Source of the DNA: CAYPNP01 sp964412195
Lineage (GTDB): Bacteria > Acidobacteriota > JAAYUB01
Assembly: GCA_964412195.1 (NCBI GenBank)
Contig: CAYPNP010000021.1
Location: 1 to 64,000 of the forward strand
Length of the DNA: 64,000 nucleotides
Reading direction: 5' to 3'
Shown here: piece after piece, positions 8,856-17,363 of the stretch
Layout of the letters: each line of letters begins with the position of its first letter
How positions within the stretch are numbered: the stretch's first letter is position 1
The notes under the pieces: generated by a model
The model's database searches: none
What the model was told of the DNA's origin: nothing
Seen by the model: the letters and a program-made list of their open reading frames with translations, nothing else
Program-made: the position numbers and the translations under genes

Positions 8856-10970
8856 ATGGTACCTGAAAAGGGCCCCACGCCGTCCGACGCCGCGCCGCCG
8901 GAAGCCTCGCTGGCCGGCATTCCATCCGTTCGGGAGTTGGTCCTGGCGTCCCTGCCCCCCGCCCGTCGCGGCAACCGGCTCGTCCGGGAGCTCGCCGACC
9001 ACATGGATGCACTCTGTTCCTCCACCAATCTGACGGAACGTGTGGAGGCGTTCATCCGCCTCAACCGCTGGACCCGGTTCTGGTCCGGTTTCCGGCGCCC
9101 GATCGCGGTCGGGGAAGCTTTGCCGGCGCCGGCTACTCTCAGGCTGCGGATGGTCCTGGACCTGCTGGAGTCGGCCCCGGAAGTCTGCACCCGCTACCAC
9201 GACGCCATCGAATCGATCCTCGCCGCCGGCCGCGGCGTGGACCTCTTCGCCACCGCGGGCATTCCCACCGACCGGGGGTTCCTGGCAGAACTCGGCGACC
9301 GGGTCATGGAGCACCTCCTGCCGGAGCCCCGCGATGACGACGACCTGGCCAAGCTGCTGCGCACCCTCTTCCACCACCCCTACGAAGCGGACCGGTTCCT
9401 GCGGCTGCCCGAGGAGGTCCGCCGCCGGGCGTTCCGGCTGCTCGTGCCGCTGGACCGCCCGGCGGCCTGGAACCGGCTGCGCGCGGATTTCACCGACGCC
9501 TTCCGGCTGCTGGCGGCGCGGGCGCAGGCCACCGGCTTGGCCGAGAACCTGCGCGAGCGGAGCCGGCCGGGCCCGGTGACCGAATCGCCGTTCTACCGGT
9601 TGGCCCGATCCAGCGATTCCGTCCTGGAGGCGCTCGAATCCGGGGGAGGGATGGAGGCGGCCGCCGGACGATGGCGGACGGATTGCGCCGCCTGCCGCGA
9701 GGCCATGGCCGAGATCCACCGCCGGCTGGAGAGTGAAGGCGTCAGCGTCGCCATCGTCTTCGGTCTGGAGGTGCTGGAGCGCTGCCTGCTCCGCATGGAG
9801 AAGATGGCGGCCGTCATGGCCGCGGATTCGCCGGAAGAGCGGGCGGACGCGGTGTTCGAACTGCTGGGAAAATTGATCCTGGCGAGCCAGCAGGACCGGA
9901 GCCTGCTGCACCTGTTCTCCTGGGGGACCCACCTGCTGCACCGCAAGATCGTGGAGCGCGCCGGCAGGACCGGCGAGCACTACATCGCCCGCAACCTCAA
10001 GGAATACCGGCACATCTGGTTGGCCGCGGCGGGCGGCGGCGTGGTCACGGTCTTTACGGCGGCCGTCAAGATGTTCCTCTCGGGCCTGCAGCTGCCGGCC
10101 TTCCAGGAGGGCCTCACCACCGGGCTCAACTACGCGGTGAGCTTTCTCGTCCTGCAGCGGTTCGGCCTGATCCTGGCCACCAAGCAGCCGGCCATGACGG
10201 CGGCCACGCTGGCGACCATCGTCCGGGAGGAGCGCGGCGCGGAGCGGCGGGAGGAGATCGTGGACTTCACCGCCCGGATCTGCCACTCCCAGCTGGCGGC
10301 GGCGTTGGGCAACATCCTCGTGGTGGGCGCCGGCGCCATCGGCTTCAGCTTCCTGTGGCAGTTGGCCTTCGGCCGCCACTTCCTGGAACTCAAGGAAGCG
10401 ACGTACGTGGTGGACAGCCTGCCGGTGCTGCACAGCGGCACGGCGATCTACGCCTGCCTGACCGGCCTGATCCTGTGGCTGGCCAGCCTGGCGGGGGGGT
10501 GGTTCGACAACTGGGCCGCTTACCACCACCTGCCCCGGGCAATCGCCGAGCACCCGCTGGGAGGCTGGCTGGGCCGAGGGCGGATGGAACGGTGGGGGGC
10601 CACTTTCAGCCGGAACGCCTCCGGCTGGGGGACCAACATCTCGCTGGGATTCATGTTGGGGTACGTCCACGGCGCGGGCCGGTTCCTGGGCATCCCCATG
10701 GACGTCCGCCACGTCACGCTTAACACGGGCACCTTCGCCCTGGCCGTGGCTGGCGGCGGGCAGGAGCTGCCGCTCGGCGCCTTCTTGTGGGCGCTCACGG
10801 GGATCGCCGTGATGTTTGTCTGCAACCTGGGAGTGAGCTTCCTGCTGTCGCTGTTCACGGCCGTGCGGGCCTACAGCGTGCCGCGGGGGGAGGTGGTGAG
10901 GTTGCTGGGGGACATGGTGCGGGCTTTCCTGCGCTCACCCGGCCGGTTCATCCTGCCGCCGCGATCATGA
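8856..10970 (+). CDS. Gcr/SpecificRecomb-family membrane protein (annotated site-specific recombinase)
   Basis: The protein has 704 residues from ATG 8856, chosen because AGGGGAAGGA lies just upstream and a TATAAT sits at 8814. It matches the SpecificRecomb family (Neisseria Gcr-like) by its long charged helical N-terminal half and a C-terminal half with about six hydrophobic segments. Around residue 450 it carries the recognisable ATKQPAMTAATLA motif, and upstream the HLLHRKIVERAGRTGEHYI stretch. Despite the family name, no tyrosine or serine recombinase active site is visible, and a membrane location is more obvious from the sequence than DNA recombination. It stands alone, diverging from the propeller gene. 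Confidence 0.75.
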   Translation: MVPEKGPTPSDAAPPEASLAGIPSVRELVLASLPPARRGNRLVRELADHMDALCSSTNLTERVEAFIRLNRWTRFWSGFRRPIAVGEALPAPATLRLRMVLDLLESAPEVCTRYHDAIESILAAGRGVDLFATAGIPTDRGFLAELGDRVMEHLLPEPRDDDDLAKLLRTLFHHPYEADRFLRLPEEVRRRAFRLLVPLDRPAAWNRLRADFTDAFRLLAARAQATGLAENLRERSRPGPVTESPFYRLARSSDSVLEALESGGGMEAAAGRWRTDCAACREAMAEIHRRLESEGVSVAIVFGLEVLERCLLRMEKMAAVMAADSPEERADAVFELLGKLILASQQDRSLLHLFSWGTHLLHRKIVERAGRTGEHYIARNLKEYRHIWLAAAGGGVVTVFTAAVKMFLSGLQLPAFQEGLTTGLNYAVSFLVLQRFGLILATKQPAMTAATLATIVREERGAERREEIVDFTARICHSQLAAALGNILVVGAGAIGFSFLWQLAFGRHFLELKEATYVVDSLPVLHSGTAIYACLTGLILWLASLAGGWFDNWAAYHHLPRAIAEHPLGGWLGRGRMERWGATFSRNASGWGTNISLGFMLGYVHGAGRFLGIPMDVRHVTLNTGTFALAVAGGGQELPLGAFLWALTGIAVMFVCNLGVSFLLSLFTAVRAYSVPRGEVVRLLGDMVRAFLRSPGRFILPPRS

Positions 10971-11262
10971 CGGGGGGACGCGGGGACGGGGAGACGGGGG
11001 GAAAAGCGAAATCCGCAATCAGAACCACGAACCACACCAACCACACGAAATATTCAATCCCCAAGCCAATCATTTACGCAGATTGACACAGATTGGATAT
11101 GATTGCTTATGATCAGTCTTTGGGTTGGATCATAACGAATCATAAATAATCAGCGTGAATCTGCGGTGAATTCCCCTTCGCGCCCTTTGCGTCTTTGCGG
11201 TTCAATCCGCAATCCGCAATCCGCAATTCCCCCCGCCGCCCCGTCTCCCCCTCCCCCCGTCC
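10970..11262. repeat. Intergenic word-repeat cassette with inverted G-rich/C-rich ends
   Basis: The gap is bounded by a G-rich arm (GACGGGGAGACGGGGGG type, 10970-11001) and its C-rich inverted counterpart (11229-11262). Inside, in order, are an AATCCGCAATC word, an ACCACGAACCACACC word (11023-11050), a semi-palindromic element (11073-11167) that starts and ends with ACGCAGATT / AATCTGCG, a CCTTTGCGTCTTTGCGG word (11169-11200) and triple AATCCGC units (11203-11230). No gene is seen. It lies between convergent genes, so it may also act as a transcription terminator. Confidence 0.7.
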
Positions 11263-11276
11263 AATGCGGAGCGCCG

Positions 11277-11828
11277 TCACTTGGCCTTCTTGATGGCCGG
11301 GTCGGGCACGCGGTTGGCGACGGGCGGGAGCGACTGCAGGTAGGCGAAAATCGCCTTCAGGTCCTCCTCCTTCGCCTGGGTCCAGTTCTGCCAGGGCATG
11401 GGCGGCAGGATCGGCCGGCCCTTCCCCCAGTGTCGCCCCGTCCGGAACGCTTCGATGAACATCGCCTCGCTCCAGGAGCCGATGCCGGTGTTCCGGTCCG
11501 GCCTCAGGTTGGCGGCGTAGCTGACGCCCCACGGCCCCGCCCAGGCGGTCATGCCGCCGGTGGCCGTGTCCCAGGGCCCGGGCGGCAGGGCGGGCGGCGG
11601 GAGCTTCACGCCCTGGGGGTGCCCCGTCAGCATCCGGCTCATGTCCGGTTCGGGGCCCTTGGGCCCCATCTTCCACGGGGTGTGGCAGTCGTTGCAGCTG
11701 CCGATCTGCACGAGGTATCTCCCTCGCTCCAACAGGGGGGATGCAGCCGCCTGCTTGGGTGCGCCGGCCGCGGCCGACGTCGCGAGAAAGCTGACCAGAA
11801 AAACCAGGGTTCCGATGTGCCGAAGCAT
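11277..11828 (-). CDS. Exported monohaem cytochrome c
   Basis: 183 residues with an N-terminal signal peptide (about 1-21) and one haem-binding motif CNDCH near residue 45, preceded by the typical RG.YLV.I..C pattern of class I cytochrome c subunits. The second half has tryptophan- and proline-rich loops with M residues that could supply the axial ligand, and it ends in KEEDLKAIFAYLQSLPPV, a standard C-terminal cytochrome c helix. The start has a GGAGGGATC ribosome site. It is presumably a periplasmic electron carrier. It diverges from the hdr/mvh operon, but a functional link to that operon is only suggested by proximity. Confidence 0.85.
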   Translation of the reverse strand: MLRHIGTLVFLVSFLATSAAAGAPKQAAASPLLERGRYLVQIGSCNDCHTPWKMGPKGPEPDMSRMLTGHPQGVKLPPPALPPGPWDTATGGMTAWAGPWGVSYAANLRPDRNTGIGSWSEAMFIEAFRTGRHWGKGRPILPPMPWQNWTQAKEEDLKAIFAYLQSLPPVANRVPDPAIKKAK

Positions 11829-12107
11829 GATCCCTCCTTCCCATGATGAATTGCAGCCGCCCTTTTCGGAGCGGTGTTTTCTTCTGTTTCTTTAGGCGTC
11901 GGGAAGACCGGAACAGGGGCAGGAGAAGTGGAAATGTGCTGCCCGAATGCAGAAACGCCCGCCCGGGCCGAGCCGGGCGCGGTTTCGTACAAAGTTGAAA
12001 ATATACGAAAGAGTAAATAGTTTAATCGTTCAGAAAATCTTCACTTTCAAGAAATTAGGGCAGGGTCATGGCTTCACTGCCGATGGAAATTTTCTGCACA
12101 GTTTTAC

Positions 12108-12136
12108 TTGCAACCGAAATAATCTGCATTTATACT
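12108..12136 (+). promoter_or_regulatory. Sigma-70 promoter for the hdr/mvh/qmo operon
   Basis: TTGCAA (12108-12113), a 17-base spacer, and TATACT (12131-12136) form a good housekeeping promoter in the AT-rich region. It would start RNA near 12143 and leave a leader of roughly 107 bases before hdrA. Confidence 0.6.
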
Positions 12137-12178
12137 GAACACAACGAGAGTTCTTACAAGCCTGCGAAACCGGCTGTC

Positions 12179-12206
12179 CACCGTGGGTGGAACACCCGCC
12201 ACGGTG
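12179..12206 (+). promoter_or_regulatory. Leader hairpin ahead of hdrA
   Basis: CACCGTGGGTG (12179-12189) pairs with CACCC-GCC-ACGGTG (12193-12206), giving an 11-bp stem with a three-base bulge and a GAA loop. It lies in the predicted leader, about 30 bases before the AGGAGGA ribosome site. It may stabilise the message or bind a regulator; there is no T-run, so it is not an obvious terminator. Confidence 0.45.
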
Positions 12207-12249
12207 CGGCCGGAACCACAGCGCCGGTCCGACCGGGCAGGAGGAATGT

Positions 12250-14304
12250 ATGGCCCCTGATCGCCAATCGCCGCGTTCCGCCTCTCCCCCCGCCGAGGAC
12301 GTCCGCATCGGCGTCTTCATCTGCCATTGCGGCGGGAACATCTCCGACGTCGTCGACGTCCGCCGCGTGGCCGAGGAGGTGGGCCGGCTGCCCAACGTGA
12401 TCCTCTCCACGACGCACATGTTCATGTGCTCCGACCCCGGCCAGATGCTGATCGAGGAGAAGATCCGCGAGCTGAACCTCAACCGCATCATCGTCGCGGC
12501 CTGCTCCCCCACGCTGCACCAGCTGACCTTCCGCCGGACGCTCAACCGCGCCGGGCTGAACCAGTTCCTGTTCGAGCACGTGAACGTCCGCGAGCAGGTC
12601 TCCTGGGTGGTGGAGGACAAGGAGGCGGCGACGAGGAAGGCCATCCGGCTGATCCGGGCCGCCGTCGGGCGCATCCGCCACCTGATCCCCCTCAGCAAGC
12701 GCCGGATCATGATCCACCCCTCCGCCCTGGTCATCGGCGGCGGCGTGGCGGGGCTGGTGGCCGCGCGGGACCTGGCCAAGCGGGGCATGCGGGTGACCCT
12801 GGTGGAGAACACTCCCTTCCTGGGCGGCCGGATGGCCCAGCTCTACACCCTCTTCCCCTCCAACGAGGACGCCAAGGAGCTGCTCGGGAAGCTGATCGCC
12901 GACGTGGTCCACCACCCGCTGGTCACCGTGCACACCAACGCGCAGGTCATGGAGAGCGCCGGCATCGTCGGCGACTTCCGCACCAAGCTCCGGATCCAGC
13001 CGCGGGGGGTCGACAAGCGCCTCACCCAGGTGGGCATCGCCATGGCCGCCTGCCCCGAGGAGACCATCTCCGAATACAACTTCGGCCTGACCCGGCGGAA
13101 GGCCATCTACATGCCCTATCCCGGCTGCTGGCCGCAGATGCCGGCCATCGACTGGCGCTCCTGCACCAAGTGCGGCAAGTGCCAGGCGGTGGTGGGCGGG
13201 AAGGGGATCGACCTGAACCAGCAGCCGAAGGAGATCGAAGTCCACTCCGGCGCCATCGTGCTGGCCACCGGCTACGATCCCTACGAGCCGGTGTTCGGCG
13301 AGTACGGCTACGGCATCTTCCCCGAGGTGATCACCCTGCAGCAGCTCATCCGCATCCTCGACCCCGAGGGGCCCACCGCCGGCCAGCTCATGGTCAACGG
13401 CCGGCCGGTCGGCTCCATGGCCTTCATCCACTGCGCCGGGGCCCGCCAGTACGAGGGCATCAACATGCCGCAGCCCTCCGGCAAGGTGAACGACTACTGC
13501 GCCCGGACCTGCTGCACGGCCACCCTGCACCAGGCCAACGAGATCAAGGAGCGCTTCCCCGGCGTGGCCATCTACGATATCTACCAGGACATCCGCACGT
13601 ACGGCCGCGGGCACGAGAATTACTACGAGCGGGCCTCCGAGCGCGGCGTGGTCTTCATCCGCTACAACCCGCGGCGGCTGCCCAAGGTCCGCCACGACCC
13701 CCGCGGCGAGAAGCCGATGGTGGTCATGGTCCAGGACCTGCTGACCGGCGGGATGGACGTGGAGGTGCCCGCCGACGTGGTGGTCCTGTCCACCGGCGTG
13801 ATCCCCCACGACATCTCCGAGCTGGTGGACATGTACAAGTGCGCGGTGGGCTACGACAGCTTCCTGCTCGAGGTGCACCCCAAGCTGCGGCCGGTGGAGC
13901 TGGCCGTTTCCGGGGTGTTCCTGGCCGGCTCCTGCCAGGGGCCCATGGACGTCACCGAGTGCACCGCCGCGGCCGCCGCCGCCGCGTCCAAGGCGGCCGC
14001 CCTCATCGCCCAGGGCCAGATCGAGATGGACCCCTTCATCGCCCACGTGGACGAGAGCCTCTGCTCCGGCTGCCGCACCTGCCTGCTCGTCTGCCCGTAC
14101 GAGGCCATCAGCCGCGACGCCCGGAAGGGGGTCGCCGTCGTGAACGAGGCGCTGTGCACCGGCTGCGGCACCTGCGCGGCCGCCTGCCCCAGCAACGCCA
14201 TCCAGCAGTACGGCTTCACCGACGCCGAGGTGCTGGCCGAGGTGGAGATGCTGCTGGCGGACGCCGCGCCGGCGCTCCAGCCCGCGGGAGGTACCCATGA
14301 GTGA
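12250..14304 (+). CDS. hdrA: HdrA / QmoB N-terminal-like iron-sulfur flavoprotein
   Basis: 684 residues from ATG 12250 (AGGAGGA ribosome site). An N-terminal segment with the IGVFICHCGGNI signature and a CSP motif is followed by an FAD-binding fold (GGGVAGLVAARDLA, about residue 160) and two C-terminal [4Fe-4S] ferredoxin motifs (CSGCRTCLLVCP and CTGCGTCAAACP, about 600-650). The central cluster loop reads CTKCGKC but lacks the fourth C-P cysteine, having VVGG there. HdrA is the electron-bifurcating flavoprotein of heterodisulfide reductase complexes; HdrA plus MvhD split across two genes corresponds to QmoB. It overlaps the next gene by eight bases. Confidence 0.93.
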   Translation: MAPDRQSPRSASPPAEDVRIGVFICHCGGNISDVVDVRRVAEEVGRLPNVILSTTHMFMCSDPGQMLIEEKIRELNLNRIIVAACSPTLHQLTFRRTLNRAGLNQFLFEHVNVREQVSWVVEDKEAATRKAIRLIRAAVGRIRHLIPLSKRRIMIHPSALVIGGGVAGLVAARDLAKRGMRVTLVENTPFLGGRMAQLYTLFPSNEDAKELLGKLIADVVHHPLVTVHTNAQVMESAGIVGDFRTKLRIQPRGVDKRLTQVGIAMAACPEETISEYNFGLTRRKAIYMPYPGCWPQMPAIDWRSCTKCGKCQAVVGGKGIDLNQQPKEIEVHSGAIVLATGYDPYEPVFGEYGYGIFPEVITLQQLIRILDPEGPTAGQLMVNGRPVGSMAFIHCAGARQYEGINMPQPSGKVNDYCARTCCTATLHQANEIKERFPGVAIYDIYQDIRTYGRGHENYYERASERGVVFIRYNPRRLPKVRHDPRGEKPMVVMVQDLLTGGMDVEVPADVVVLSTGVIPHDISELVDMYKCAVGYDSFLLEVHPKLRPVELAVSGVFLAGSCQGPMDVTECTAAAAAAASKAAALIAQGQIEMDPFIAHVDESLCSGCRTCLLVCPYEAISRDARKGVAVVNEALCTGCGTCAAACPSNAIQQYGFTDAEVLAEVEMLLADAAPALQPAGGTHE

Positions 14305-14809
14305 ACACGTCAACGCCGCGCCCGCCCCGGCCCGGCCGGCGGTAGAGAAGGGGTGGCAGCCGCGCATCATCGGCTTCCTCTGCTACTGGTGCTCCTACAC
14401 CGGCGCCGACATGGCCGGCACCGCCCGGATGAAATACCCGCCCAACGTGGACATCATCCGGGTCATGTGCTCGGGACGGATCGACCCCGAGCTGATCACG
14501 ACCGCCTTCGCGCGCGGGGCCGACGGCGTACTGGTGTGCGGCTGCCACATCGGCGACTGCCACTACATCACCGGCAACCACAAGACCATGGCCCGCATGC
14601 CGCTGCTCAAGCGGATCCTGCTGGACATGGGCCTCGAGCCGGAACGCTTCCGCCATGAGTGGGTCAGCGCCGCCGAGGGCGAGAAGTTCTCCAAGCTGGT
14701 CGCGGAAATCACGGAGCAGGTCCGCAAGCTCGGCCCGCTGCAATGGCCCCGGCGCATGAACGAGCGGGGCGTGGGCCGCGGCCTGGACCGGCCCGCCTGG
14801 GGGGAGTGA
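14297..14809 (+). CDS. mvhD: MvhD-type [2Fe-2S] hydrogenase/Hdr linker subunit
   Basis: 170 residues of the MvhD/FlpD family, with FLCYWCSYTGADMAG near residue 30, then CSGRID and CGCHIGDCHY, which carry the conserved cysteines of the [2Fe-2S] centre. In known complexes this subunit passes electrons between the hydrogenase (MvhGA) and HdrA. Its ATG lies inside the end of hdrA, so the two are translationally coupled. Here it follows HdrA exactly as the C-terminal domain follows in fused QmoB proteins. Confidence 0.93.
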   Translation: MSEHVNAAPAPARPAVEKGWQPRIIGFLCYWCSYTGADMAGTARMKYPPNVDIIRVMCSGRIDPELITTAFARGADGVLVCGCHIGDCHYITGNHKTMARMPLLKRILLDMGLEPERFRHEWVSAAEGEKFSKLVAEITEQVRKLGPLQWPRRMNERGVGRGLDRPAWGE

Positions 14810-14811
14810 AC

Positions 14812-15798
14812 ATGGCAGAGCAAACACCATCGGCCGCGCCGGCCAAGCTCAAGGTGGGGATGTTCTGGGCCGCCAGCTGCGGCGGCTGCGACATCTCGCT
14901 GCTGGAGATCGGCCCGCGCCTGCTGGACCTGATCGCCATCGCCGACGTCGTCTTCTGGCCCTGCGCGGCCGACTTCAAGTATGCCGACGTGGCCGCGTAC
15001 TCCGACGGGTACATCGACGTGTGCTTCTACAACGGCGGGATCCGGAACTCCGAGCAGGAGGAGGTGGCCCGGCTGCTGCGCCGCAAGAGCAAGTGCCTGG
15101 TGGCCTACGGCGCCTGCGCCACCGAGGGCGGCATCCCGGCCCTGGCCAACCTCAAGACCGTCAAGGGCATCTACCAGGCGGTCTACCACGAGAACCCGTC
15201 CATCGATAATGCCAGGGGCGTGGAGCCGCAGCCGCTCACGCCCTCCCCCTGCGGCGACCTGGAAATCCCCCGCTTCTACCCGCAGGTGCTGCGCCTGGCG
15301 GACGTCGTGCCGGTCGACTACCTGCTGCCCGGCTGCCCGCCCCAGGCCGACCGCGTCTGGGAGGCGGTGCAGGCCCTGGCCGGCGGCAAGGTGCCCCTCA
15401 CCAACAAGGAAGTGAAGGTCGGCTGCACCGACAAGGCCGTCTGCGACGAGTGCAAGCTGGAGAAGAAGCAGGTCAAGATCAAGGAGTTCAAGCGGATCCA
15501 CCAGTCGGTACCCGAGCCGGACTGGTGCCTGCTGGAGCAGGGCTATGTCTGCATGGGGCCGGCGACCCGCAGCGGCTGCGGCGCCCGCTGCACCCAGGCC
15601 GGCATGCCCTGCGAGGGCTGCTATGGGCCGTCCGGCCAGGTGGCTGACCAGGGCATGGCCATGGTCAGCGCCATCGCCTCCATGCTGGACGCCCAGACCG
15701 AGGAACGGGCGCAGGAGCTGATCGGCCAGATCGCCGACCCCTCGGGCAGCTTCTATCGGTTCAGCCTGGCCGCGAGCCACCTCAAGGCCCGGAAATGA
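14812..15798 (+). CDS. mvhG: [NiFe] hydrogenase small subunit, MvhG type
   Basis: 328 residues from ATG 14812, two bases after mvhD. It has the small-subunit proximal-cluster pattern SCGGCDISLLE (about residue 22), then GACATEGG and LPGCPPQ, and a C-terminal ferredoxin-like part with eight or more cysteines (CTDKAVCDEC, CMGPATRSGCGARC, CEGCYGP). It relays electrons from the Ni-Fe site to MvhD/HdrA. There is no Tat signal, so it is cytoplasmic. It sits in the order mvhD-mvhG-mvhA typical of group 3c enzymes. Confidence 0.92.
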   Translation: MAEQTPSAAPAKLKVGMFWAASCGGCDISLLEIGPRLLDLIAIADVVFWPCAADFKYADVAAYSDGYIDVCFYNGGIRNSEQEEVARLLRRKSKCLVAYGACATEGGIPALANLKTVKGIYQAVYHENPSIDNARGVEPQPLTPSPCGDLEIPRFYPQVLRLADVVPVDYLLPGCPPQADRVWEAVQALAGGKVPLTNKEVKVGCTDKAVCDECKLEKKQVKIKEFKRIHQSVPEPDWCLLEQGYVCMGPATRSGCGARCTQAGMPCEGCYGPSGQVADQGMAMVSAIASMLDAQTEERAQELIGQIADPSGSFYRFSLAASHLKARK

Positions 15799-15814
15799 CG
15801 CAGGGAGGAAGGCA

Positions 15815-17326
15815 ATGACAACCCCCCACGTGAAGACCAACGAAGGCTACCGCCGGATCAGCATCGACCCGGTCACCCGCCTGGAGGGGCACGGCAAGAT
15901 CGACATCTTCCTCGACGCCGAGGGCGAGGTGGCCGACTGCTTCGTGCAGATCCCCGAGCTGCGCGGCTTCGAGAAGTTCTGCGAGGGCCGGCCGGTCGAG
16001 GACCTGCCGCGGATCACGCCGCGGATCTGCGGCGTCTGCCCCGAAGCCCACATGATGGCCAGCGCCAAGGCCTGCGACGCCGTCTACGGCGTTGAGCTGC
16101 CCGCCACGGCGCGGATGCTGCGGGAGCTGCAGTACTACATCTTCTTCGTCACCGACCACACCACCCACTTCTACGCCCTGGGCGCCCCCGACTTCGTCAT
16201 GGGGCCCGACTCCGACCCGGCCGCGCGCAACCTCATCGGGGTGATCGGCAAGGTCGGGGTGGAGATCGGCGGCAAGGTGATCCAGTGCCGGCAATGGGGC
16301 CACGAGGCCGCGGCCATCTTCGGCGGCAAGCCGGTCAACCCGTGCAATGCCATTCCGGGCGGCGTCAGCAAGCCGCTGCGCAAGGAGGAGCGGGCCTGCC
16401 TGGAGGAGATCTGCCGCTACATGGTGGAATTCGGCCAGTTCAGCCTGAAGCTCTTCCGCGACGTGGTCCTGTCCAACAAGGAGTACGTGGACCTCATCCT
16501 CAACGGGCCGTACTATCACGAGACCTATTCCATGGGCCTGGTGGACGACAAGAATCGCTTGAACTTCTACGACGGCCTGGTCCGGGTGGTGGATCCCACC
16601 GGGAGCGAGCTGTGCAAGTACGCCCCGGCCGATTACGCCGACCACGTGGCCGAGCGGGTCGAGCCCTGGAGCTACCTGAAGTTTCCCTACCTCAAGCAGG
16701 TGGGCTGGAAAGGGCTCGTGGACGGCGTCGGCTCGGGGGTCTACCGGGCCACACCCCAGTCCCGGCTGAACGTCTCCGACGGCCTGAGCACCCCGCTGGC
16801 CCAGGAGGCCTACGAGGAGTACTTCGAAACCCTGACCGGCGACCGCACCGGCCGGAAACCCGTCCACCACACCCTGGCCATCCACTGGGCCCGGCTCGTC
16901 GAGCTGCTGCACGCCGCCGAGCACGCCCTGCGGCTGGTCCAGGACCCCGAGATCACCCACCTCGAGAACTACCGCACGCCATGCCTGGGCACGCCCCGGG
17001 AGGGCGTGGGCATCGTGGAGGCGCCGCGGGGCACCCTGACCCACCACTACGTCACCGACGGGCGCGGCATCGTCAAGAAGGCCAACCTGGTCGTCGGCAC
17101 CACCAACAACAACGCCGCCATCTGCATGTCCATCCAGAAGGCCGCCCGGGGCCTGATCCGGAAGGGACAGGAGGTCGAGCAGGGGATCCTCAACCGGATC
17201 GAGATGGCTTTCCGCGCCTACGACCCGTGCTTCGGCTGCGCCACCCACAGCCTGCCCGGGCAGATGCCGCTGGTCGTGCGGATCCGCCGGCCGGACGGCG
17301 AGGTGATCCAGGAAATCCGGCGCTGA
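15815..17326 (+). CDS. mvhA: [NiFe] hydrogenase large subunit, MvhA type, with intact Ni-Fe motifs
   Basis: 503 residues. The L1 motif RICGVCPEAH supplies C72, C75 and H79; the L2 motif DPCFGCATH supplies C472, C475 and H478. Both cysteine pairs are present, so a functional Ni-Fe site is expected. A 25-residue tail follows H478 and would be removed by the maturation protease, a candidate for which is encoded at 20256-20804. The protein takes up or evolves H2 in the cytoplasm. It lies 16 bases after mvhG with a GGAGG ribosome site. Confidence 0.93.
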   Translation: MTTPHVKTNEGYRRISIDPVTRLEGHGKIDIFLDAEGEVADCFVQIPELRGFEKFCEGRPVEDLPRITPRICGVCPEAHMMASAKACDAVYGVELPATARMLRELQYYIFFVTDHTTHFYALGAPDFVMGPDSDPAARNLIGVIGKVGVEIGGKVIQCRQWGHEAAAIFGGKPVNPCNAIPGGVSKPLRKEERACLEEICRYMVEFGQFSLKLFRDVVLSNKEYVDLILNGPYYHETYSMGLVDDKNRLNFYDGLVRVVDPTGSELCKYAPADYADHVAERVEPWSYLKFPYLKQVGWKGLVDGVGSGVYRATPQSRLNVSDGLSTPLAQEAYEEYFETLTGDRTGRKPVHHTLAIHWARLVELLHAAEHALRLVQDPEITHLENYRTPCLGTPREGVGIVEAPRGTLTHHYVTDGRGIVKKANLVVGTTNNNAAICMSIQKAARGLIRKGQEVEQGILNRIEMAFRAYDPCFGCATHSLPGQMPLVVRIRRPDGEVIQEIRR

Positions 17327-17363
17327 GCGGCGCGGGCCGCCACCCCCGGCAAGGGAGAGGACA

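Larger units (their letters stand above)
11829..12249. other. Divergent regulatory region upstream of the hdr/mvh/qmo operon
   Basis: The 421-base gap between the divergent cytochrome c and hdrA genes is markedly AT-rich at 11995-12140. It contains the sigma-70 promoter at 12108-12136 and the leader hairpin at 12179-12206, both listed separately. A GC-rich inverted pair, CGCCCG...CGGGCG, lies around 11951-11975. No gene-sized frame with coding character is present. Confidence 0.6.

Noticed and set aside
8736..10712. Minus-strand open frame of 658 codons opposite the Gcr-like gene
   Set aside because: Antisense shadow; the plus-strand frame has a family match, ribosome site and -10 box.
8856..10970. 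Integrase-type mobile element marker
   Set aside because: Although the family is named site-specific recombinase, no tyrosine or serine recombinase catalytic residues, attachment sites or mobile genes are visible.
11829..12249. Riboswitch in the hdrA leader
   Set aside because: Only one short hairpin is evident and none of the conserved riboswitch cores that I know can be recognised.
12154..14370. Minus-strand open frame of 738 codons opposite hdrA
   Set aside because: Antisense shadow of a gene with cofactor motifs throughout; the translation is His/Asp/Gly-rich nonsense.
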